Part shown: positions 58,726 to 64,000 of the stretch, in pieces
Position numbering within the stretch: the first letter of the stretch is position 1
Layout: each line of letters opens with the position of its first letter
Assembly (NCBI GenBank): GCA_944387865.1
Contig: CALXGN010000010.1
Span: forward strand, 1-64,000
Origin: Scatomorpha stercorigallinarum
GTDB taxonomy: Bacteria > Bacillota > Clostridia > Oscillospirales > Oscillospiraceae
Direction: 5' to 3'
DNA length: 64,000 nucleotides
Program-made: the position numbers and the translations under genes
Notes under the pieces: generated by a model
The model's database searches: none
The model's input: only the letters and a program-made list of their open reading frames with translations
Told to the model about the DNA's origin: nothing

Positions 58726-59211
58726 TCACTCTTCCTCTTTCATCAGCCGCCGGCAGCGCTCCAGCGCGCGGCTCACGCGGCTGCGGCAGCCGGGCTCGGA
58801 AATGCCCAGCCGGAGGGATATCTCGCGGTAGCTGAGCTGCTGGTCGAAGCGCCAGATCAGGACCTGCCTGTCCTCCGGCGGCAGCCGCGAGGGCAGCAGG
58901 TCCTCAAAATTTTCGCGCCCGTCCCCGGCCGGGACGGGTACGCCGTCGAAAGGAACCTCGACGGCGTAAGCCTTCTTTCGCAACTCGTTCCAGACATGGT
59001 TCTTGAGCGTGACGACCAGCCAGCCCTTGGGGTTTGGGTGGGCGGCCAGCATGCGCGTGTTAAAAAGAGCCAGGACGAAAACGTCCTGGACCAGTTCCTC
59101 CGAACGCTCCCTGTCGCCCAGGGAACGGTAGGCGATGCGGTACATCACGTCGTGCATGGCCCTGTACAGCCCGTCGATGAACGCATCGGGGCCGTCGATC
59201 ATACGCCGCAC
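58726..59211 (-). CDS. ECF-type RNA polymerase sigma factor
   Basis: A 161-residue sigma-70 family protein of the ECF group. Region 2 (FIDGLYRAMHDVMYRIAYRSLGDRERSEELVQDVFVLALFN) and region 4 (LLPSRLPPEDRQVLIWRFDQQLSYREISLRLGISEPGCRSRVSRALERCRRLM) are both present; region 3 is absent, as expected. The start is GTG 59211 with AAGGACTGAGG upstream; ATG 59202 is an alternative. It lies 5 nt after the XRE gene, so it is transcribed from the XRE promoter, and is followed by its likely anti-sigma partner. Confidence 0.87.
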   Translation of the reverse strand: MRRMIDGPDAFIDGLYRAMHDVMYRIAYRSLGDRERSEELVQDVFVLALFNTRMLAAHPNPKGWLVVTLKNHVWNELRKKAYAVEVPFDGVPVPAGDGRENFEDLLPSRLPPEDRQVLIWRFDQQLSYREISLRLGISEPGCRSRVSRALERCRRLMKEEE

Positions 59212-59216
59212 ATACC

Positions 59217-59558
59217 TCAGTCCTTTGTGACGTCGTATTTTCCCAGCGCGCGGCAGAGCTCCAGCGCCAGCTCCAGCTTGGCGGGCTCCAGGCGGGACAG
59301 CTCGTCCTGCAGGCAGCGGCTGAGGACGGCGCCGCGGGCGGCCGTCAGCGTATCGCCCAGCAGAGCGTTGCAGTCCACGCCCAGGGCGTTGGCGATGGCC
59401 ACGGCGGCGGCAAGGCTGAGCTTGGTGCGCGCGGTCTCGATGTGGCAGATGTGCTCGTCAGAGACGTGCACCGCCTCTGCAAGCTGCTTTTGTGTCAGGC
59501 CCCGCTGCCGGCGGTAAAACCTGACGTTACGCCCGATCTCGGAGTAGTCAAGTTCCAT
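59217..59558 (-). CDS. XRE-family transcriptional regulator, probably autoregulated
   Basis: A 113-residue protein with a Cro/C1 HTH: IGRNVRFYRRQRGLTQKQLAEAVHVSDEHICHIETARTKLSLAAAVAIANALGVDCNALL (residues ~8-67). The C-terminal part (LSRCLQDELSRLEPAKLELALELCRALGKYD) is helical and likely dimerises. It is the first gene of the operon that continues with the ECF sigma factor. A CACAAG-TGAC-CTTGTG palindrome sits on its transcription start, which fits self-repression. Confidence 0.88.
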   Translation of the reverse strand: MELDYSEIGRNVRFYRRQRGLTQKQLAEAVHVSDEHICHIETARTKLSLAAAVAIANALGVDCNALLGDTLTAARGAVLSRCLQDELSRLEPAKLELALELCRALGKYDVTKD

Positions 59559-59588
59559 GCTGTCGTCACCTTTGTGTTGGAATTAAGG

Positions 59589-59604
59589 CACAAGTGACCT
59601 TGTG
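59589..59604. promoter_or_regulatory. probable operator of the XRE regulator
   Basis: Perfect palindrome CACAAG-TGAC-CTTGTG, centred just downstream of the -10 element (59612-59617) and covering the predicted RNA start. Confidence 0.65.
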
Positions 59605-59611
59605 ATTCAAG

Positions 59612-59639
59612 TATATAATATAAGGATATATATTGTCAA
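59612..59639 (-). promoter_or_regulatory. promoter of the XRE-sigma operon
   Basis: Minus strand TTGACA (59634-59639), 16 nt, TATATA (59612-59617), in a strongly AT-rich stretch. Confidence 0.78.
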
Positions 59640-59722
59640 GGAGCGGCGGCGCAAAAGGGGAAAAACGAACGCCGCCGGCGCCCGGGAGGCGGGCGGATGC
59701 CGGCGGCTGTTAAGGCACAAAA

Positions 59723-59762
59723 AAGTGCTGATACCGGCGGAAAACGCCAGGTGTCAGCACTT
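59723..59762 (-). terminator. tRNA-Ser terminator
   Basis: Minus strand hairpin AGTGCTGACACC...GGTATCAGCACT with a GGCG-TTTTC-CGCC tip, followed by TTTTTT, directly downstream of the CCA end of the tRNA fragment. Confidence 0.8.
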
Positions 59763-59763
59763 A

Positions 59764-59823
59764 TGGCGGAGCGGGTGGGATTCGAACCCACGTGCCCTTG
59801 CGGACAACTTGATTTCGAGTCAT
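59764..59823 (-). pseudogene. 3' half of tRNA-Ser(CGA): attachment-site remnant
   Basis: On the minus strand this reads anticodon loop CTCGAAA, TCAAG, a long type-II variable arm, T-arm GTGGG-TTCGAAT-CCCAC, acceptor CCGCTCC-G and encoded CCA. The sequence 5' of the anticodon loop (AGCTGAATGA) cannot form the anticodon stem, D-arm or acceptor, so the gene is only a 3' fragment. This is the usual trace of an integrase-mediated insertion into a tRNA 3' end: it marks the left att site, with an intact tRNA-Ser expected at the far end of the element, outside the window. Confidence 0.82.
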
Positions 59824-60021
59824 TCAGCTCTATTGGAGCGTGCTGGAATTTACCAGAATGCAGAGGAAACTACAACAGGTAAAAACTCCTGATTTTTCAG
59901 GCATTGCAACCGTTTTTCGGCGTCATTGCTGGACAATCGGGATGTAAATAAAATGCAGCCGATTTTTCTGTTTGGAGAGACATCGGAGAGAGTTAGGAGA
60001 GAACTGGCCCTGCTTAGAGTT
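59824..60021. other. left terminal region of the integrated element, non-coding
   Basis: No supported gene. AT-richer than the chromosome to the left. Contains GAGAGACATCGGAGAGAGTT-like purine-rich short repeats that could be integrase arm sites, but this is not testable here. Confidence 0.4.
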
Positions 60022-60054
60022 CGTATTACCCGCCGTTGACGGCAGAATAATACG
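60022..60054. promoter_or_regulatory. inverted repeat ahead of the ParB-like gene
   Basis: CGTATTA-ccc-GCCGT-tg-ACGGC-agaa-TAATACG, two nested arms, ending just before the GGAGGTT ribosome site. It could be an operator or a partition-type site for the adjacent ParB-like protein. Confidence 0.5.
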
Positions 60055-60065
60055 GAGGTTCTGAC

Positions 60066-61412
60066 ATGGCCAGTTCTAATTCTTATCAGCAGATACTCGA
60101 CGAATACCCCGAATACATCACCAAGGAACAGCTCTACCAGATATGCCACATAAGCAAGAAGTCTGCGCAGAACCTCCTTGAAAGCGGGGAAATCCCCTGC
60201 ATAGACAGCGGCAGAAAGACGCATCGTTTCCTCATAGCTACAGCCGACGTGGTGGATTACCTGCAACGCCGCGACAGCGCTCCGAGGCCCGCTGCGGATG
60301 AAACGGCAGTCGAGAAAATTCGCGCAGCTCTTGCGCTATACCCCGATGTGCTGAGCGTCGCTCAGGTCAGCGAGCTTACGGGGCGACGTTCCTCGACCGT
60401 GACCAAGTGGTGCCGCTTGAATTACATTGAGAACATCTATGCGGGCGGCAAAACCCATATCCCTAAAGCCTCACTTGCGGATTTTCTCGTTTCGCGGTGG
60501 GAGGAATTTCAGAACATTGGGGAAAAGGAGGCGGTTGCCGTCGTTGAAAACACTTCTGCCTCCGGGCAGATAAGCGACTTGCAGCTTTCCGTCTTGCAGC
60601 CGTTCAGCAGGCACCCGTACAAGGTGCGAGACGACGAGGCGATGCGGGATATGGTAGAGAGCATCAAGCAGTACGGAGTGCTCTCTCCCGCAATCGCTCG
60701 GCCTATGCCAGACGGTGGCTACGAGCTTGTTTCAGGCCACCGGCGCAAGCGGGCTTGCGAGCTCGCTGGGCTGGAGACGATGCCGGTTATCGTGCGCGAA
60801 CTGGACGATGACGCAGCTGCAATTCTCGTCGTGGACAGCAATCTACAGCGTGAGGGCTTGCTGCCGAGCGAGAGGGCATTTGCGTATAAGCTCAAGCTGG
60901 AGGCTATGAAGCGTCAAGCTGGCAGGCCGTCAAAAGAAAATGTGTCCCAAGTTGGGACACAAAAACGCTCAGACCAAGTTATGGCCGAGGAGCTTGGCGA
61001 GAGCCGCAATCAAATACAGCGCTATATTAGGCTCACAGAGCTTATCACGCCGCTGCTGGACATGGTGGACGAGCGAAAGATAGCTTTCAACCCAGCTTAT
61101 GAGCTGTCCTTTCTCACGAAGGACGAGCAGACTCTATTGCTCGACGCCATGGACAGCGAGCAGGCCACTCCGTCGCTGTCACAAGCACAGCGGCTGAAGC
61201 AGTTTTCTCAGCGCGGCGAACTGGATGCCGCCGTCATGCGTGCCATCATGTCTGAGGAGAAAAAGGAGGTCGAGCGTATCACGCTCAAGGGCGATACGCT
61301 GCGCAAATACTTTCCTGCCAGCTATACACCGAAGCGCATGGAGGAGACTATCATAAAGCTGCTGGAACAGTGGCAGAAGCAGCAGAAGCGGCGGCGGGAG
61401 GCTGAACGCTAA
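60066..61412 (+). CDS. ParB-like protein with two N-terminal HTH (excisionase-like) domains
   Basis: A 448-residue protein. Residues ~15-70 (YITKEQLYQICHISKKSAQNLLESGEIPCIDSGRKTHRFLIATADVVDYL) and ~98-155 (LSVAQVSELTGRRSSTVTKWCRLNYIENIYAGGKTHIPKASLADFL) each look like MerR/excisionase-type HTH units. Residues ~180-270 are a ParB/Srx domain with the CTP-binding LVSGHRRKRACELAG motif, followed by the ParB helix-turn-helix (VMAEELGESRNQIQRYIRLTEL). Such proteins accompany mobile elements and may serve partition or excision control. Preceded by CGGAGG. First gene of the element. Confidence 0.83.
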   Translation: MASSNSYQQILDEYPEYITKEQLYQICHISKKSAQNLLESGEIPCIDSGRKTHRFLIATADVVDYLQRRDSAPRPAADETAVEKIRAALALYPDVLSVAQVSELTGRRSSTVTKWCRLNYIENIYAGGKTHIPKASLADFLVSRWEEFQNIGEKEAVAVVENTSASGQISDLQLSVLQPFSRHPYKVRDDEAMRDMVESIKQYGVLSPAIARPMPDGGYELVSGHRRKRACELAGLETMPVIVRELDDDAAAILVVDSNLQREGLLPSERAFAYKLKLEAMKRQAGRPSKENVSQVGTQKRSDQVMAEELGESRNQIQRYIRLTELITPLLDMVDERKIAFNPAYELSFLTKDEQTLLLDAMDSEQATPSLSQAQRLKQFSQRGELDAAVMRAIMSEEKKEVERITLKGDTLRKYFPASYTPKRMEETIIKLLEQWQKQQKRRREAER

Positions 61413-61430
61413 TTGAATACCAAACTACTA

Positions 61431-61459
61431 AGCCGGACAGATTTCTGCCCGGCTTTTTT
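61431..61459 (+). terminator. intrinsic terminator after the ParB-like gene
   Basis: AGCCGG-a-CAGA-tt-TCTG-c-CCGGCT then TTTTTT, 19 nt after the stop. Confidence 0.8.
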
Positions 61460-61468
61460 CATAGGGGG

Positions 61469-62074
61469 GTGATTCTATCGTACCACTACAAACCTGCTGA
61501 CGTAGAGTGCGAATACTGCGTCGAGTGGCTGCATCGGCGGTGCCAGGCTGTAGGCTGTCCATGGCTCACCGAGCGCATTGAGGCGGGCGTGGTCAGCTAC
61601 GCTGCCGCCGTGCGTGAGTTGTTTGGGGGGCTACATGTGCCGGAGCTGTGCTGGCGGCTGGAATGGCTCATTAAGGGCTACGACGGCTCGTTCTGGCTCA
61701 ACCGGGAACACGAATACAATACCCGCCTGCTGCTGCGAAGCGTGGGCTACCAAGCGTGGAGAAATCCGCGCTTTTTTGCTGCGCTGTACCTGTTTGGCTC
61801 CAACAGTTTGCTAATGAAGCGGGCGTGGAATGCCTGTATGCCGCATGGTTTTGAGCCTCTCTACATGGTCATGCGCGGTGTTTCAGCGCACGACTATACG
61901 CTCATACAGGCGGCGAAAGCGCTCATGTGCGGCGGGTTGGGGCTGACGCTCTATGACCTTGCCGACCGCGAGGTCGTGGACGACAAGGCGTTTACTCTCA
62001 TCATCAACGCCTTGCTCATAGCCAACTACGGCCCCGACGTGCTGAAGCTCGGCGGCACCGAAATTACATACTGA
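61469..62074 (+). CDS. mobile-element protein of unknown function
   Basis: A 201-residue soluble protein rich in Trp, Tyr and Leu (ECEYCVEWLHRRCQAVGCPWLTERIEAG...; YDLADREVVDDKAFTLIINALLIANYGPDVL). Four Cys in the first 35 residues (CEYC...C...C) could bind metal. I do not recognise a family. The start is taken as GTG 61469, which overlaps the AGGGGGG ribosome-site candidate, so the true start may lie a few codons downstream. It lies directly after the ParB terminator. Confidence 0.6.
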   Translation: MILSYHYKPADVECEYCVEWLHRRCQAVGCPWLTERIEAGVVSYAAAVRELFGGLHVPELCWRLEWLIKGYDGSFWLNREHEYNTRLLLRSVGYQAWRNPRFFAALYLFGSNSLLMKRAWNACMPHGFEPLYMVMRGVSAHDYTLIQAAKALMCGGLGLTLYDLADREVVDDKAFTLIINALLIANYGPDVLKLGGTEITY

Positions 62075-62116
62075 GGCTCGCGCCGTCCGCGCGGGCGGCG
62101 AAGGAGACGAAGATAA

Positions 62117-62971
62117 ATGTCTGAGATTTTCAGGATAGAAAAGCGCAGCGACTTCACCATAGTCCGCAACGGCCTGCTGCGAGACAAGACCATGAGCCTC
62201 AAGGCCAAGGGGCTGCTTATAACGATGCTCTCAAAGCCCGATGGGTGGGACTACACCCTCAACGGGCTCCAGACCATCCTGCTCGAGGGTCGGGACGCCA
62301 TTGCCTCCGGGCTTACTGAGCTGGAGCGACACGGATACCTCGTGCGGCGCAAGACCCGCGACAGGTTTGGGCGCTTTACCGACGTGGAGTACATCATCTA
62401 TGAGTACCCGGTAACGTCAGAGCCAGATTCGGCTGAGCCTGTTACGGCTTATCCAGAACCGGAAAACCCGGAAACGGATGAGCCGCTTTCGGAAAACCCG
62501 ACGGAATTAAATAAAGATATAAACAAGAAAAGAAATAATCAAGAAACCACTCAAGCAAGTATCGATTCCATTCATTCCGAGCCGCCGAAGCGAATCGAAG
62601 ATGAAGAGATTTGGCGTGAGATTATTACTGAGAATCTCGAATCGGACTACGTCCGCGAGCAGAGCGTTGTTGACGCGGGAATCATTGACGACATCGTTGA
62701 GCTGATGGTTGAAACCGTCTGTTCCACGCGTGAGTACATCCGCGTCGGCAAGGAGGACAGACCCGCCGCCGTGGTCAAGTCGCGGCTGCTCAAGCTCGAG
62801 AGGAAGCACCTTGAATATGTCCTCTGGTGTTTCCGCAGAAACACGACGGAGGTGCGCAACATCCGTGCCTACCTGTTGACCACGCTATACAATTCGTACT
62901 TCTCGGCAAATAGCGGCACGATGGCGCAAGTCCAACATGACCTGTACGGCAAAGGAGGTGATGCGACGTAA
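62117..62971 (+). CDS. replication-initiator-like HTH protein (DUF6017 type)
   Basis: A 284-residue protein. Residues 1-95 (FRIEKRSDFTIVRNGLLRDKTMSLKAKGLLITMLSKPDGWDYTLNGLQTILLEGRDAIASGLTELERHGYLVRR) form the winged-helix domain seen in replication proteins and DUF6017 proteins of clostridial conjugative elements. An acidic, low-complexity linker (~100-150) leads to a C-terminal DUF6017-like domain (LLKLERKHLEYVLWCFRRNTTEVRNIRAYLLTTLYNSYF). It likely acts in element replication or its control. AAGGAGACG places the ATG. Confidence 0.8.
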   Translation: MSEIFRIEKRSDFTIVRNGLLRDKTMSLKAKGLLITMLSKPDGWDYTLNGLQTILLEGRDAIASGLTELERHGYLVRRKTRDRFGRFTDVEYIIYEYPVTSEPDSAEPVTAYPEPENPETDEPLSENPTELNKDINKKRNNQETTQASIDSIHSEPPKRIEDEEIWREIITENLESDYVREQSVVDAGIIDDIVELMVETVCSTREYIRVGKEDRPAAVVKSRLLKLERKHLEYVLWCFRRNTTEVRNIRAYLLTTLYNSYFSANSGTMAQVQHDLYGKGGDAT

Positions 62972-63053
62972 GAATCCATTTGCGCCAACTGGTGGTTCCA
63001 CCTTAGTCAGCGGCCCGCACTCTGGACAAAATTTCAGGAGGTTTGAAAAGTGA
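62961..63053 (+). CDS. possible 30-residue small protein
   Basis: ATG at 62961 directly after AAAGGAGGTG opens a 30-codon frame (MRRKNPFAPTGGSTLVSGPH...) that ends in TGA overlapping the GTG of the next gene (GTGA). The overlaps on both sides suggest translational coupling from the DUF6017-type gene to the membrane gene. Basic and short; no similarity claimed. The ribosome site is close (2 nt), so GTG 62958 is an alternative start. Confidence 0.4.
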   Translation: MRRKNPFAPTGGSTLVSGPHSGQNFRRFEK

Positions 63054-63583
63054 AAAACAAAAACTCGAAGAAAGAGACGTACAAGAAAATTGGCATCGGC
63101 GCGGCTATCGTCGTTGTGCTTGCAATCATTATCCTGCTGCTTCTCAGGAGCTGCGGCGGGCCGGTTGACGACCCGGGCGGCATCGAGTTTGACCCCTCGG
63201 CCACCGAGGGCGGCTGGGACGAGGCCGACCTCGACGCCATCCGCGACAGCCTCAACGAGAAGGTCGAGGAGGGTATGATTAACATCAGCATGAACACCTC
63301 GCCGGTTTTCAGCGACGGCGAGAGCTCTGGTTCCCTCATGATTGTGAACGAGGACATAAACCGCTATCCCATCAGCGTCGAGATAACCCGCAACGACAAC
63401 GGCGAGGTTATCTACACCTCGAAGGCGGTGCCGGTCGGCTCGAAGATTGAGAGCGACAAGCTCGACGTTGACCTCGACGCCGGTACATACGAGTGCACCG
63501 CGATGTTCTTTAACCTTGACCCCGACACCGGCGACAAGCTCGGAAGTGCGGGCGTCGTAATTGAACTCACCGTCCTTGAGTGA
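63050..63583 (+). CDS. membrane-anchored exported protein of the element
   Basis: A 177-residue protein with a basic N-terminus (KNKNSKKETYKK), one hydrophobic helix (IGIGAAIVVVLAIIILLLL, ~14-32), then an acidic outer domain of ~140 residues with an immunoglobulin-like beta pattern (SGSLMIVNEDINRYPISVEITRNDNGEVIYTSKAVPVGSKIESDKLDVDLDAGTYECTAMFF). The start is GTG 63050 behind CAGGAGG. It probably works with the next gene at the cell surface; the beta pattern recalls proteins of clostridial conjugative elements. Function unknown. Confidence 0.7.
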   Translation: MKNKNSKKETYKKIGIGAAIVVVLAIIILLLLRSCGGPVDDPGGIEFDPSATEGGWDEADLDAIRDSLNEKVEEGMINISMNTSPVFSDGESSGSLMIVNEDINRYPISVEITRNDNGEVIYTSKAVPVGSKIESDKLDVDLDAGTYECTAMFFNLDPDTGDKLGSAGVVIELTVLE

Positions 63584-63612
63584 CGGAATCTAAAATTTTT
63601 GGAGGTACTAAT

Positions 63613-64000
63613 ATGACCAAAACTCTGCGTAAACCCGTGACCATGCTGCTCGCGCTCTGCATGGTGTTCACCCTTGCTGTCGGCGCCTGCGCCGATGACA
63701 TCACGTCCAGCGGCGGTAGCGCCACTTCTCCTGTCAACCTGACCACCACCAACGAGGGCATCGGCGGCGGTGATGGCGGCGAGACTACGCCTACCCGCAT
63801 GAGCGTAACCGTCCCCACCGCCCTGCCGATGGCCATGAGCGACGACGGCACCGTTGTTACCGCCAGCGACTGCAAGATTACCAACAACTCATACGGCGCG
63901 GTTCGCGTCCGCAGCGTGAGCATCTCTGCCGCCGAGGGCTGGAACCTTACCGCCTTTGGCGACAAGTCCAGCCTTGCCGGCGAGAAGGTCGACAGCAACA
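63613..64000 (+). CDS. exported surface protein, 3' end beyond window
   Basis: A partial protein (129 residues visible). Signal peptide ~1-27 (MLLALCMVFTLAVGACA, with a lipobox-like VGAC), a Gly/Ser/Thr-rich spacer, then MSVTVPTALPMAMSDDGTVVTASDCKITNNSYGAVRVRSVSI, a repeating beta pattern seen in surface proteins of clostridial elements. TTGGAGGTACTAAT precedes the ATG. It runs off the window. Confidence 0.7.
   Translation, partial: MTKTLRKPVTMLLALCMVFTLAVGACADDITSSGGSATSPVNLTTTNEGIGGGDGGETTPTRMSVTVPTALPMAMSDDGTVVTASDCKITNNSYGAVRVRSVSISAAEGWNLTAFGDKSSLAGEKVDSN

Noticed and set aside
59764..59823. A functional tRNA-Ser gene
   Set aside because: Only the part from the anticodon loop to CCA is present; the 5' half cannot be found upstream within intron-free distance.
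1..64000. CRISPR array or phage structural genes
   Set aside because: No regularly spaced direct repeats, cas genes, or capsid/tail genes were seen; the repeats present are palindromic and irregularly spaced.

Overview
The window comes from a GC-rich, spore-forming member of the Clostridia, most like the Oscillospiraceae (Oscillibacter, Flavonifractor, Intestinimonas and relatives). This is inferred from the Bacillota-type dnaA-dnaN-yaaA-recF-remB-gyrB-gyrA order, a T-box leader, a GerA/GerC/GerB spore-germination operon, S-layer-homology (SLH) surface proteins, strong Shine-Dalgarno sites with frequent TTG/GTG starts, and codons ending mostly in G or C. No database search was possible; all identifications rest on recognised motifs and gene order.

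Layout. 1-2400: 5' end and promoter of a 16S rRNA gene (minus), a hotdog thioesterase and a HAAS/DUF1700-type membrane operon. 2400-5890: metNIQ methionine importer (minus) behind a T-box with a Met specifier. 6300-10000: a TetR regulator, a membrane protein and an AI-2E-family permease. 10500-12230: methionine gamma-lyase divergent from RidA. 13000-15500: asnS and a lipid kinase. 15900-19800: pseudouridine catabolism (psuK, psuG) enclosing a GNAT and a methyltransferase-GNAT fusion. 20200-22900: Dus, ThpR, an ArsC/Spx-like protein and a DUF5655-like protein. 23400-27140: germination receptor operon. 27200-31930: foldase lipoprotein and mfd (minus). 32000-43630: dnaA, probable oriC, dnaN, yaaA, recF, remB, gyrB, gyrA, rnhA, an ABC exporter and a GNAT. 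43700-48130: proS, an unknown membrane protein and an [FeFe] hydrogenase (minus).

The most notable system is at 48326-56816. Two large SLH proteins lie tail-out on opposite strands and share a 662-bp perfect inverted repeat covering the 5' UTR, signal peptide and SLH anchor. Between them is a segment of about 1.1 kb holding a tyrosine recombinase gene and one outward-facing promoter. It is bounded by two 26-bp sites (9-bp palindromic arms, asymmetric 8-bp spacer) in opposite orientation. I read this as a self-contained promoter-inversion switch that expresses one of two S-layer ectodomains on a common anchor; the right-hand gene is ON in this sequence.

After the switch comes an autoregulated XRE / ECF sigma / DUF4367-type operon (57043-59558). 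At 59764 the 3' half of a tRNA-Ser gene marks the left end of an integrative element (ParB-like protein, DUF6017-type replication protein, membrane and exported proteins) that runs off the right edge.

Many intergenic stretches are filled with mosaic dispersed repeats. Two families (copies at 12560/46196 and 15550/22098) are arrays of hairpins whose stems differ between copies by compensatory base changes, suggesting conserved RNA or cruciform structure.
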